DNA of 64,000 bases from Dolosigranulum pigrum ATCC 51524 (GTDB lineage: Bacteria; Bacillota; Bacilli; Lactobacillales; Carnobacteriaceae_A), in NCBI RefSeq assembly GCF_000245815.1, contig NZ_JH601103.1, forward strand, positions 62,001-126,000, given 5' to 3'. Position numbers and translations under genes: made by a program. The notes below the pieces were generated by a model. It was not told the DNA's origin. It saw only the letters and a program-made list of their open reading frames with translations, and did no database searches. Positions 42,151-51,312 of this stretch are shown piece after piece. Position 1 is the first letter of the stretch. Every line of letters begins with the position of its first letter.

Positions 42151-43441
42151 AAGTTATTATAACAACAACAGTGAAAAAATAATCTGTTGGATGATACTGC
42201 ACAAATAAATTATGATACGAATTACTCATCTGATCCACAATAGTCAATCCTAAACCATCATGACCACTTTTAGTCGTATATTCTGGTTGATACAACATTT
42301 CCACATGACTTAATTGGTCAACTTCATACGTATTTTCTATTGTTATTTCTAGTGTTTCGTCCACTTGATTGACCACTATATTAACTTGCTTTTTTTCAAT
42401 TTCTAATGTAGCTTCTATCGCATTATCTAATAAAATACCAATTAATCGAACCGCATCAAAATCATTCATATTAAATTTACTCATTTGTTGTTTACATTCA
42501 AAATGAAACAAAATATCTTCTTTAATCATTTTAAAGATTTTTTCCAATAATAAATATTTAAATTGATCATGTTTAATATTGTCTATATCACTATATGAAG
42601 ATACTGTTGACATCATTTCATCGGTTGAATAATCATTAAGTTCTTTTAAATATAGCTGTGCTTGGGTATATTTTTGTTCCTTCAATAAACTATCTATTAA
42701 TAGAAGTAAGTTTTTGTAATCATGCTTAAATTTCCTCAATTTTAGATGACTATTTTCAAGATCTTGTGTATATTTCTCTAACATTTCTATTTTCTTTTTA
42801 TTAACTTGTCGATTATATATTTTATTTAAGAAAAAATATAGAACGCCGGCAAGTCCAAGCTGAGAGAATAAAAATAATGACAATAATGGATAATTATACA
42901 GTTGATCAGTTGCATTAATAACTAAATTGTTAAATGTTAAAAATAATGTGAAAGATATGAATATCCCCATAATTGCTGGTCCAAGCCCTGTATCTTCAGT
43001 AATTTGTTTATAATATGGTTTAATATAATATATACACACAATAAAAATCAAACTAATGACTAATAGCTCGAGAAATCCTTCGTTGAATGTGATGTACTCA
43101 TTTTTGAAGATATGCCTAAAACTAATATTAATTATCATATCAACGGTTTCTCTAATAATATCACTGAAAATAATAATATTAATTAACTTGTAATCAAATT
43201 GTCTCTTATTATTAACTAAACATTTATACGTTATAATAAAAAATATAAATTTACTCAACTGAGATATAAAAAACAGATCAGCAACTACCGCTTCTAGCAC
43301 AAAACTAGTGATAATAATTATTATTATCTTTTTATATTTATGTTGTATATTTATATTTTTCGAATCGCTTATATACAATATAGCTTGTAAATTTAAATAA
43401 TAATAAACAATATTTCTTAATATGTATATGTTAGTATCCAT
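42149..43441 (-). CDS. AgrC/ComD-like sensor histidine kinase (HPK10)
   Basis: The protein has 430 residues from the ATG at 43441, nine bases after AAGGAG. Residues about 1-210 contain six to seven membrane helices as in peptide-pheromone receptors. The kinase core follows: a His240 box 'LRKFKHDYKNLLLLI', the N box 'LIGILLDNAIEATLE', and the G box 'GHDGLGLTIV'. This is the HPK10 class that pairs with LytTR regulators. No agrB/agrD or bacteriocin-precursor gene was found nearby. The gene ends right at the insert junction; an ancestral order kinase-regulator with the regulator's ribosome site overlapping the kinase stop is strongly suggested. Confidence 0.88.
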   Translation of the reverse strand: MDTNIYILRNIVYYYLNLQAILYISDSKNINIQHKYKKIIIIIITSFVLEAVVADLFFISQLSKFIFFIITYKCLVNNKRQFDYKLINIIIFSDIIRETVDMIINISFRHIFKNEYITFNEGFLELLVISLIFIVCIYYIKPYYKQITEDTGLGPAIMGIFISFTLFLTFNNLVINATDQLYNYPLLSLFLFSQLGLAGVLYFFLNKIYNRQVNKKKIEMLEKYTQDLENSHLKLRKFKHDYKNLLLLIDSLLKEQKYTQAQLYLKELNDYSTDEMMSTVSSYSDIDNIKHDQFKYLLLEKIFKMIKEDILFHFECKQQMSKFNMNDFDAVRLIGILLDNAIEATLEIEKKQVNIVVNQVDETLEITIENTYEVDQLSHVEMLYQPEYTTKSGHDGLGLTIVDQMSNSYHNLFVQYHPTDYFFTVVVIIT

Positions 43442-43747
43442 CACCACATTCTCCTTATTATTCATATCATATCAAAAAATGCACACCTACAACAGAAATA
43501 TTTCTTATTCGGTATTATTCTTGTCTTAAGTGAACATATACTATTTCATGACAACATTCACTCAAACCACATAAGAACTAATAGCTACCGAATAAGAATG
43601 ATTACTTTTATCAGAGTAACTTATTTCTTATACTGAAATCAGAAGTTATTATTAATTGGTAATTTTTAGGGGGGAAAATTATTATTTAAATAGAACGGTT
43701 GCTAATTTTTGATATATTATGTAAACTAATGTTAAGGAGGTAGTTTT
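43442..43747. promoter_or_regulatory. Divergent control region between AgrC-like kinase and a small membrane protein gene
   Basis: No gene is seen in these 306 bases. A perfect 13-base inverted repeat is present: TTCTTATTCGGTA at 43502-43514 and TACCGAATAAGAA at 43586-43598, 71 bases apart. A plus-strand promoter TTGCTA (43699-43704), 17 bases, TAAACT (43722-43727) leads to the small membrane protein gene. The repeats could be binding sites for the LytTR regulator or ends of a small element. Confidence 0.5.
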
Positions 43748-44035
43748 ATGAGTAATTTCACAGATAAACGATTTTCGTTTGCTACATTTATGATCATCTA
43801 CTTATTTCAAGTAGCTGGAATCGGCTTTTTTTACTGGCTATCGCGTGGATCATTCGATCAGTATCCTATTGTTATCAACACCTTAGTGCCGCTTATTATC
43901 TATCCAATCGTTTACTATTTTATCAATAAGCGATCTTTTTCCTCCGTTGATTTTACTCGATTTGTCTTAATCGTACTTGTGGGGACACCTCTGTGCATCA
44001 TTATTGGTGCTTCCCTCGTCATATTCACTCAATAG
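43748..44035 (+). CDS. Small three-helix membrane protein of unknown function
   Basis: This 95-residue protein has an excellent ribosome site, TAAGGAGG, seven bases before the ATG. Three hydrophobic segments are visible (about 11-30 'FATFMIIYLFQVAGIGFFYW', 41-60, 70-93). I do not recognise the family. It is divergent from the AgrC-like kinase and has its own promoter and terminator, so it could be a target of that system, for example an immunity-like or accessory membrane protein. That is inference from position only. Confidence 0.6.
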   Translation: MSNFTDKRFSFATFMIIYLFQVAGIGFFYWLSRGSFDQYPIVINTLVPLIIYPIVYYFINKRSFSSVDFTRFVLIVLVGTPLCIIIGASLVIFTQ

Positions 44036-44055
44036 TCACTTTATTCAGCATAGTT

Positions 44056-44090
44056 AAAGGCTCACCCCATTAGTGGAGTGAGCCTTTTTT
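44056..44090 (+). terminator. Terminator of the small membrane protein gene
   Basis: AAAGGCTCAC (44056-44065) pairs with GTGAGCCTTT (44078-44087), with six T at the end. Confidence 0.82.
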
Positions 44091-44151
44091 GATACGATAT
44101 GTCCTTCGTTTGAACTTATCGCTCTTATTTATTTACTAGCCATCGCTTCGA

Positions 44152-47100
44152 TTAATCTTTTGTCTTCAGGGCTTCTAGCATATCAATGTGCTTGAGCTTG
44201 AAGTGCATGACGGTCATGACAATCATCGAGAAGCCTAGCATGAGTAATGTCGCATAGAGATAACTACTTCCATGAATTTCGCGAACAAACATTAAGAAAT
44301 CCAGTTCTGCTGTATCTAAGATAAAACGGTTCAAGATGATACCCGTCCCCATACCGACAATAATTCCCATAATGGTAAGGATCAATGTTTCGCGGTATAC
44401 ATAGGTCGTCACTTCTTTATCGAAGAAGCCTAGCACCTTAATCGTCGACAATTCTCGGACACGTTCACTGACATTAATATTCGTCAAGTTATACAAGACA
44501 ATAAAGGCCAGTGCGCCCGCCGAAACAATCAAGACCATTGTGACTACTTCTAAACTCCCCAGAGATGTCTCAATTAGATCAAAAATATCTGATTGTAAGA
44601 TAATAGCCAAAGCAGCTGGTTCTTCAGCTATTTGCTGGCGGAAGGATTCTTCATCAGCTTCCGGTCCACTGGCATCTGAATCATACTGAACGAACCGTGC
44701 ATCGAAGTCCGGTGTTTCCCCGAATGTTTGCTCGTATAATGTAGGGGACATATATACATAATGATCGACATAGTGTTCTACGATACCGCCAATGATGACT
44801 GTCTGCGGTTCATCTTGATTATCCAATACGGTCAACTCATCCCCTACTTCAACAGCCGTTAGTTCTGATAATTTTTCAGAAATAATTACCTGTTCATCGT
44901 CTAATTGATAAATGGTCTCGCGATCATCTGCATCATAGAGGTGAATAAATTGATCAAATTCCTCGACATTTTCCGGCACCAAAACTATCCCATCATACTG
45001 CTTCGTTGCTTCAATCGTTATGTTTTTCTGTTTCACACGAGCAACATCTCGAACGAGTGATTGCTCCAGTAAGGTCTCTTCAAGGGATTCAATATGCTCC
45101 GCTGATTCGTCGGTGTCAACTTGGACAAGCGCATCATAGTTATACACTTGATTAAATTGACGATCGCCAATATCACTGATTGAATCTGCTAAGCCAAATC
45201 CAGCTAAAAGCAAGGCAACTCCGCCGCCAACACCAATAATTGTCATAATCATCCGGCCTTTATAACGGAATAAGTTACGCGCAGAGACTTTTTGGGTGAA
45301 CGACAGTCGGTTCCATAACGCTGGAATACGCTCTAAGATATTGCGCTGTCCGACTTTAGGCGCTTTTTGTCGCAGTAAGGTAGCCGCATTTTGTCGGAGC
45401 AATGACCGCAGTGATAAGTGGGTGGCTAAGCCCGTTGCTAATAGCGCTCCGATAACAGATATGAGTGAAATCCATCCATAAAATCGGGTCTGCGCTGGAA
45501 TCATCCGGTACATCGCCGTATAAGCTTCCATTACAATTGTCGGGAATAGCCAAAAACCGAGCCACAATCCACCGATACTTCCGGCAATTGTTGCCACAAA
45601 AGCATACATATAGTATTTTACCCCAATTAATGTATTGGAATAACCGAGTGACTTCATTGTCCCAATTTGGGTACGACCTTCACTCACCATACGAGACATG
45701 GTTGTTAAAGAAATCAACAAGGCTAAAAGAACAAAAAAGACTGGAAAAATAGTTGCGATGGACTGCATCCGTTCAGCATTCTCACCATATTCAGAAAGTC
45801 CAGGGAAGCTTAAGGCATCATTAAACGTATAATCAACCTCTAAATCTGCTAAGTCTTCTTCCCCTTGTACAATATCAGCTTCAGCCTCTTCAATTTCACT
45901 AAGGGCTGACTCTTCTTCTGTTTCATATTCGGCTCGTCCTGCTGCATAATCAGCTTCACCGGCTTCCAGCTGAGTTCGAGCATCCATTAATTCTGCCTCA
46001 GCTTCAGCCAGTTGTTGACGCGCTGCTTCTTCATGCTGAGTTAACTCAGCTTCACCGGCTGCTAATTTCGCTCGACCAGCTTGAAGTTGCTCCCAGCCAG
46101 CTGAAACTTGATCTTGACGTCGCGATAATTCAGCTTGTCCCGCTGCTAGTTGTTGGCGTCCACTTGCTAATTGTCGCTCGCCAGCAGTGAGTTCTGCTTG
46201 TTTTTCAGCTAGCTCTTGTCGGCCGGCTCGTACTTCCCGCTCGCCCGCCTCTAATTCACGACGCGCCTCTGCCAATTCTGCTTTCATCTGTTGACGCCCA
46301 GCGGTTAATTCCTGTTCTGCTTTAACTAATTGCTGGCGACCCGTTTCAAGCTTTGTTTCACGCTGATCAAGTTCCGTTTCTTTCTCAGCTAGCCACGCGA
46401 GGACACGCTCACGCCATGCTACTTGATCTAAAGCATGTGGCAATTGGCCGTGCTTCTCTTCTATTTGGCTGCGAACAGCTGCTAGTACTTTTTTCACTTC
46501 AGTGATGCGACGTTCGAGTACTGCTTTTTCTTGATTAAACTCCGCCATAGCCTTAGTTGACTGTTCAGCATTCGCAGCTGGTGAAGTTGGATTAGTCGAG
46601 TCAGCTTCAGCTGTAGATTCTGAAGTCTGACTATCCATATTGGCGTCATTTTCTAATGACGGAGCTGGTTCAATTAATTCATCAACCGGCTCCGCAGATG
46701 GTGCCTCGGCAATTAATTGAGCTAACGCAGCTTCCAATTCACGCAATTCGTGTTCCAGTTGTTCAGCATCAATATTTAATGCGTCTAACTCTGCTTGCAG
46801 TTGATCCTTATCCAGCCAACTTCCCACTAATTGATCCAAATCAGGTAACGCACTCAAGTCCGGCACTTCCCCCCGCTTGACAGCCGGGCGAATCACCTGG
46901 ATAGCCTCGCGCGTAGCTGCCAGTGCTTCCGCACCGGCATCCAGTTCCGCTCGTTTTTGGACCAGTTCGCGTTCGCCAGCTGCCAATTTCCCTTCAGCCG
47001 CTGCCTTCTCTTGTTGGAACTCCTGACGACCTCGCGCTAACTTATCTTCAGCGTCCACCAACTCCGCTTGCCCGGCCCGGAATGCTTCCTGGCCGGCTTC

Positions 47101-48189
47101 TAATTCCTGCTCGGCTTTCGCTAGCCGAGCGCTCTCACGGTTCAATCGTGCCCTTGCTTCCTGCAGTTGTAGTTCACCTTGGCGCAACCGCGCTTCTTCT
47201 CGGCTTAATCGTTCGCGCCCCGCTGCCAATTCATTGCGCGCCGTCTGCAAGCGCATCTCAGCATCACGCTCTTTGCGCTCCAATTCTTGACGACCCGCTT
47301 CATAGTCCGCCCAACCTTGATCTAATTCTTCGCGAGCATCCAACAATTCTTGTTCTGCTTCATTCAATTCTTGCTTAGCCACTTCAATCTCATCGCGGGC
47401 CTTGGCAATATCGTCTTCTGCCTCTGCTCTAATCTCGGCCAAGCGTTCTTCTTCTCGCCCATCAAAAGCTTCTTCAACCATTTCTGTTCGTTGGGCCAAT
47501 TGTTGTTCATAGTCATCAGAATAAAAGGCGAACTTTTGAATATCTTGGAACTGAGCATTCAGCATACTATATTGATCCAAGTTAAAAACCTCATCCTGGA
47601 CCACCCCAAATCCATTCAACACCCCGGTTCCAATAGTGGTATAGCCACGGTTATCCATTTCGATATAGAGGGGCGAATCGACAAATCCAACCAATTCGAA
47701 CGTGTCTTGATCAATATGATCGGCATAATTTTCGGTTGTTTCTGTTACCAATTGCACGATGTCACCCAACTCATAATCAGAAGCTAAGTCCCTATCCAGC
47801 GCAATCTCATTGACAGATTCTGGTAATCGTCCAGTCTGCACATTGTATTGATTCATCACTGTATCATCGTTTATTCCGAAAAGCCGGACTGCTTGATTAT
47901 CCCCGATTAAGATATCCAACATATAGCCCGGTTCAACCACCGCATGCTCCACGGCTTCCAGTCGTTCAATATCTTCATCGACCAGTCCGCCCGTCGACAA
48001 CACTTGCATATCAGCTAAGTTATGCTCCTTATAATACGCATCGGATGTCTCCATCATAACCGGTCCCGTCGCTACTAAGCCAGCAAAAAACGCAACACCT
48101 AAAAAGATAATAGCAAAAATAGATAAAAATCGACTTAACGTGCCTCTCACTTCTCTAAAGGTATCTTTCCATAAGGCTGATAACTTCAC
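44152..48189 (-). CDS. FtsX/MacB-type ABC permease with a giant extracellular coiled-coil stalk
   Basis: The protein has 1345 residues from a GTG start. One membrane helix (about 20-44) is followed by a MacB-like periplasmic-type domain (about 50-235). A first coiled-coil arm spans about 245-430, with many A-G-x-x-E/R-L repeats. A hinge with a Ser/Thr/Pro/acid-rich tip lies at about 495-548, and a second coiled-coil arm at about 550-785. Then come three helices of an FtsX domain (about 812-940), a second extracellular domain, and three more C-terminal helices. It pairs with the ATPase nine bases upstream. Relatives are of unknown function. The two arms are placed to fold back on each other into a long stalk outside the cell. 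Confidence 0.88.
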   Translation of the reverse strand: MKLSALWKDTFREVRGTLSRFLSIFAIIFLGVAFFAGLVATGPVMMETSDAYYKEHNLADMQVLSTGGLVDEDIERLEAVEHAVVEPGYMLDILIGDNQAVRLFGINDDTVMNQYNVQTGRLPESVNEIALDRDLASDYELGDIVQLVTETTENYADHIDQDTFELVGFVDSPLYIEMDNRGYTTIGTGVLNGFGVVQDEVFNLDQYSMLNAQFQDIQKFAFYSDDYEQQLAQRTEMVEEAFDGREEERLAEIRAEAEDDIAKARDEIEVAKQELNEAEQELLDAREELDQGWADYEAGRQELERKERDAEMRLQTARNELAAGRERLSREEARLRQGELQLQEARARLNRESARLAKAEQELEAGQEAFRAGQAELVDAEDKLARGRQEFQQEKAAAEGKLAAGERELVQKRAELDAGAEALAATREAIQVIRPAVKRGEVPDLSALPDLDQLVGSWLDKDQLQAELDALNIDAEQLEHELRELEAALAQLIAEAPSAEPVDELIEPAPSLENDANMDSQTSESTAEADSTNPTSPAANAEQSTKAMAEFNQEKAVLERRITEVKKVLAAVRSQIEEKHGQLPHALDQVAWRERVLAWLAEKETELDQRETKLETGRQQLVKAEQELTAGRQQMKAELAEARRELEAGEREVRAGRQELAEKQAELTAGERQLASGRQQLAAGQAELSRRQDQVSAGWEQLQAGRAKLAAGEAELTQHEEAARQQLAEAEAELMDARTQLEAGEADYAAGRAEYETEEESALSEIEEAEADIVQGEEDLADLEVDYTFNDALSFPGLSEYGENAERMQSIATIFPVFFVLLALLISLTTMSRMVSEGRTQIGTMKSLGYSNTLIGVKYYMYAFVATIAGSIGGLWLGFWLFPTIVMEAYTAMYRMIPAQTRFYGWISLISVIGALLATGLATHLSLRSLLRQNAATLLRQKAPKVGQRNILERIPALWNRLSFTQKVSARNLFRYKGRMIMTIIGVGGGVALLLAGFGLADSISDIGDRQFNQVYNYDALVQVDTDESAEHIESLEETLLEQSLVRDVARVKQKNITIEATKQYDGIVLVPENVEEFDQFIHLYDADDRETIYQLDDEQVIISEKLSELTAVEVGDELTVLDNQDEPQTVIIGGIVEHYVDHYVYMSPTLYEQTFGETPDFDARFVQYDSDASGPEADEESFRQQIAEEPAALAIILQSDIFDLIETSLGSLEVVTMVLIVSAGALAFIVLYNLTNINVSERVRELSTIKVLGFFDKEVTTYVYRETLILTIMGIIVGMGTGIILNRFILDTAELDFLMFVREIHGSSYLYATLLMLGFSMIVMTVMHFKLKHIDMLEALKTKD

Positions 48190-48198
48190 TTACGCCAC

Positions 48199-48900
48199 CT
48201 ACCATTCAATCGAGTCAACACTAGCCGGTGACTCGTTGATCGTCATGTTCCGTACTTTGGCATCCGCAATTTCGATTACCCGATCAGCAATCGGCGCAAT
48301 CGCTTGGTTATGCGTAATGACAACCACTGTCGCACCATATTGTTCTTTAGAAAACTGAAGCAATTCCAGTACCTTTTTACCTGTTTCGAAGTCTAGTGCG
48401 CCAGTCGGTTCATCACATAAGAGGAGCTTCGGCTTCTTCGCCAACGCTCGAGCAATCGCCACACGTTGTTGCTCCCCACCCGATAACTGAGCAGGGAAAT
48501 TCTCTTTCCGATGACCTAACCCCACATCCTCCAGTACTTTTTCTGAGTCCAGTGCATCTGGCGAAATCTCAGCGGCAAAATCAACATTTTCCTTCGCTGT
48601 CAAATTGGGAATTAAATTATACGATTGAAAAATAAATCCCACATCATCGCGACGATACTGGGTCAGTTGTTTCGTATCGAACTCAGCAATATTTTTGCCA
48701 TCAATAATAACCTCTCCTTCATCCGCTGAATCCATGCCTCCTAACATATTTAGCACGGTCGTCTTTCCTGCCCCAGATGGCCCCACAATTACTGCAAATT
48801 CGCCTTTTTCAATATTGAATGTCATCTGATCATTGGCCGTCACCTTGGACTCTCCTGAGGTGAAGAATTTCGACTCATTAATTACATCAATATAACTCAT
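48199..48900 (-). CDS. ABC transporter ATP-binding protein (MacB/LolD type)
   Basis: This 233-residue cytoplasmic ATPase has Walker A GPSGAGKTT, Q-loop FQSYNLIPNLT, signature LSGGEQQR, Walker B LLLCDEPTGALD and switch His in ITHN. These are the marks of the mechanotransmission MacB/LolD/FtsE subfamily that works with FtsX-like permeases. It leads the operon with the giant permease. The promoter region is shared with the divergent TetR gene, which is its probable repressor. Confidence 0.92.
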   Translation of the reverse strand: MSYIDVINESKFFTSGESKVTANDQMTFNIEKGEFAVIVGPSGAGKTTVLNMLGGMDSADEGEVIIDGKNIAEFDTKQLTQYRRDDVGFIFQSYNLIPNLTAKENVDFAAEISPDALDSEKVLEDVGLGHRKENFPAQLSGGEQQRVAIARALAKKPKLLLCDEPTGALDFETGKKVLELLQFSKEQYGATVVVITHNQAIAPIADRVIEIADAKVRNMTINESPASVDSIEW

Positions 48901-48947
48901 TATTCATCTCCTCTCACTCACTTACTCATTTATTATAACGTATCATT

Positions 48948-48995
48948 TTGAAAAAATAAGGTCATTATTATATAATGTGTTTATTAAACAACATT
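48948..48995 (+). promoter_or_regulatory. tetR promoter with overlapping quasi-palindromic operator
   Basis: TTGAAA (48948-48953), 17 bases and TATAAT (48971-48976) form a near-consensus promoter. Starting inside the -10, the 22 bases at 48974-48995 form a quasi-palindrome (AATGT-GTTTA against TAAAC-AACATT) with a one-base offset. This is the expected autoregulatory site of the TetR protein, and it also lies upstream of the divergent ABC operon. Confidence 0.6.
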
Positions 48996-49029
48996 TTGTC
49001 TATTTTTGTTAAGAAAAGGAGTCAAAATC

Positions 49030-49629
49030 ATGGACCGACGTCAGGAAAAAACACGGCAAGCCATTCAAGAGGCTTTAATTTCGAAAATCAATGCTCATGG
49101 ACTGCATAATTTAACGGTGAGCTCGCTGACAAAAGCAGCCAATATTAATCGTGCCACCTTTTACTTGCATTATGATAATATCGATGACTTAATGGAATCG
49201 ATTCAAGCTGATATTGTTCATGAACTAGCCCAAACCGTGGATCAATTCAATACAGCTGATTTAGCGCATAACTACGATGATATCACCCGGTTATTAACCG
49301 ATATCACGCACCTCATTGCGACGCATGCTGATTTACTCAGTGCCTTACTCGGCCCAAACGGATCATCCAGTATGCGTATTACTTTCGAGCAAGTGATTGC
49401 CAATATTGTCTCTGAAAAAATGAATGAATTGCCTCATTGGACGCGCCCTGCTCATGTTATGGTACCCGATAATTATGTAGCCGTGATGATTTCGGCGATT
49501 TATACAAGTGTGATCTGGGAGTGGTTCGACCGCGGCATGCAAGAATCGCCTGAAGCAATTGCTCAGTTTATTAGCGAAGCTGGCATTCAACCGATTGCTA
49601 ACTATGGCTTGAACCCACAAGATCATTAG
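49030..49629 (+). CDS. TetR/AcrR-family regulator
   Basis: The protein has 199 residues from the ATG at 49030, eight bases after AAAAGGAG. Residues about 5-50 are the TetR helix-turn-helix ('KTRQAIQEALISKINAHGLH', 'AANINRATFYLHYDNIDDLM'). The rest is an all-helical ligand domain of the TetR_C type common in Gram-positive bacteria. It is divergent from the MacB/FtsX-like ABC operon and probably represses it and itself. The ligand is unknown. Confidence 0.9.
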   Translation: MDRRQEKTRQAIQEALISKINAHGLHNLTVSSLTKAANINRATFYLHYDNIDDLMESIQADIVHELAQTVDQFNTADLAHNYDDITRLLTDITHLIATHADLLSALLGPNGSSSMRITFEQVIANIVSEKMNELPHWTRPAHVMVPDNYVAVMISAIYTSVIWEWFDRGMQESPEAIAQFISEAGIQPIANYGLNPQDH

Positions 49630-49830
49630 ACATAACAAGCAAGTACTCCGTTGTAGAAGCCACTAATTGGCATAAATAACGGCCTGAACACCTATATCAA
49701 CAACTATTTCAGATATATTTATAATGTCTATTGCAGTTCCTATTAAATCTTTTTTGAAATACATTTTGGTTCGACCTTGGCTGATAGTACTCTCTCGTAT
49801 AAAACAAAAAACTTTAATATAGTAATAGGC

Positions 49831-49869
49831 CCCCAAAAAAGTTAGGATCATTGCTCTAACTTTTTGGGG
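49831..49869 (-). terminator. Terminator of the tatD-rnmV operon
   Basis: CCCCAAAAAAGTTAG (49831-49845) pairs with CTAACTTTTTGGGG (49856-49869). It lies 18 bases past the rnmV stop on the minus strand. Confidence 0.85.
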
Positions 49870-49886
49870 ACCTTATATTTTTACGT

Positions 49887-50447
49887 TTAGTCTTTACGTG
49901 CGATCTCTGCCAAGCCTGATTCAACATCTGCTTCGGTTAAACCGAAAAGAGCCAGTCGTTTTTGAAGCTGCTTACCGTTCGTATAGCCGATGCGCAGCCG
50001 TCGTCCTAACTCTGCTCGTAACTCAGCGGAATTCGGGCGTGCAATTAATCCATGCTTCATTAAGAATGCTTTAGAGACCGGTTCTGACGTAGAGGTGTTT
50101 GTTTGTTCAGTATACACCGCTGATAAAGCCTGCCGGATACTCTCTCGGCTAGCGTGTTCGATTCCCAGACTGCCTTTATGGCTGGGGCGTGCTTCATCCT
50201 GTGTTAAAAATGCGTGTTTGACACCTGGTACTTCACGCGAGATGATTTTTCGAATTTTTTCACCAGGAAAATCAGGATCAGTAAAGACAATGACACCGCG
50301 CTTAGCTTGGGCATGTTTAATCTGATCAATGACATCCCTATCGATCGCTGACCCATTTGTTTCGATCGTATCAGCATCCACAGCTAGTTTTATCCGTTGC
50401 GTATCGTCGCGACCTTCCACGACAATTACTTCTTTCACCTGCATCAT
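49887..50447 (-). CDS. rnmV: Ribonuclease M5
   Basis: This 186-residue cytoplasmic Toprim-fold RNase makes the mature 5S rRNA ends in Firmicutes. The Toprim motifs are visible: 'VVEGRDDTQRIKLAVDADTIET' (catalytic Glu) and 'FTDPDFPGEKIRKII' (DxD). The C-terminal domain ends with 'LRIGYTNGKQLQKRLALFGL'. Its start overlaps the tatD stop, so translation is coupled. In most Firmicutes rsmA follows directly; here rsmA is 8 kb away and carries a second, truncated rnmV copy. Confidence 0.95.
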   Translation of the reverse strand: MMQVKEVIVVEGRDDTQRIKLAVDADTIETNGSAIDRDVIDQIKHAQAKRGVIVFTDPDFPGEKIRKIISREVPGVKHAFLTQDEARPSHKGSLGIEHASRESIRQALSAVYTEQTNTSTSEPVSKAFLMKHGLIARPNSAELRAELGRRLRIGYTNGKQLQKRLALFGLTEADVESGLAEIARKD

Positions 50448-51217
50448 TGATCCGCCAACTTAAATAAACGATTGGCATTTTGAGTTGTTTGTGTGGCAAT
50501 CTCTTCTAGTGATAATCCCTTCAAGCGTGCAATTTCCTCAGCAACATAGCGCACGTAAGCCGGTTCATTACGCTTGCCTCGATTCGGTTCTGGCGCTAAG
50601 TACGGGGCATCTGTCTCAATTAATAAGCGCTCGAGTGGCACTTCTTTCGCAATTTCTTTCACTTCCGGTGCATTCTTGAACGTCACTACACCACTTAAAG
50701 AAATATGAAAACCTAAGTCCAAAAACTTATGCAACCATTCCGTATTTACACCAAAACTATGCATAATCCCCCCAGCTTCCGGTAAACCAACTTCTTTCAT
50801 TATCTGATAGACATCTTCGGTCGATTCGCGATTATGAATCGTCAATGGCTTGCTAACATCTTTTGCTAACTGGATTTGACGACGAAAAGCTTCGTGCTGA
50901 ACAGGCTTCGGATCCGACATCCAATGATAATCCAAGCCCATCTCGCCAACTGCCACGACCTCTTGACGACCTAAAGCTTGACGCAAAAAGTCCTCCACTT
51001 CATCAGAGAAGCTACCCGCTTCAGTTGGATGCCAGCCAATTGTTGGATAAATCCCTTCATATTTTGCAGCCAGATCAAAAGCCCGCTCAATAGTTGGATA
51101 ATCAAATCCAACCACCGACATGCGCGTCACCCCCGCCTCACGTGCTCGATCTATTGTCTGCTCAACATCTTCATTAAATTGCTTCACATTAATATGCGTA
51201 TGGGTATCGAAAAACAT
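50444..51217 (-). CDS. tatD: TatD-family metal-dependent deoxyribonuclease
   Basis: This 257-residue cytoplasmic protein has the TIM-barrel metal motifs HTHIN at the N-terminus, 'VGEMGLDYHWM', 'PLTIHNRESTEDVYQIM', 'GGIMHSFG' and 'LLIETDAPYLAPEPNRGKRN'. Family members are 3'-5' exonucleases involved in DNA repair or degradation. It is the usual partner of metG and rnmV, but here metG is about 10 kb away. Confidence 0.93.
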   Translation of the reverse strand: MFFDTHTHINVKQFNEDVEQTIDRAREAGVTRMSVVGFDYPTIERAFDLAAKYEGIYPTIGWHPTEAGSFSDEVEDFLRQALGRQEVVAVGEMGLDYHWMSDPKPVQHEAFRRQIQLAKDVSKPLTIHNRESTEDVYQIMKEVGLPEAGGIMHSFGVNTEWLHKFLDLGFHISLSGVVTFKNAPEVKEIAKEVPLERLLIETDAPYLAPEPNRGKRNEPAYVRYVAEEIARLKGLSLEEIATQTTQNANRLFKLADQ

Positions 51218-51312
51218 AACATTCTCCTCAACTATCTGATTGCTCTTTTTATTATAACACGCTAACTATAGAAAAGCAGAAGAAAATCCACTATTCTTCT
51301 GCATGCCACTAT

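Noticed and set aside
46656..47787. Long plus-strand frames opposite the coiled-coil permease
   Set aside because: They are shadows of the repetitive Ala/Glu/Leu-rich coding sequence and lack ribosome sites.
49663..49851. 62-codon minus-strand frame between tetR and rnmV
   Set aside because: It starts inside the rnmV terminator loop, has no ribosome site, and no recognisable family; the downstream part may be a relic but I cannot support it.
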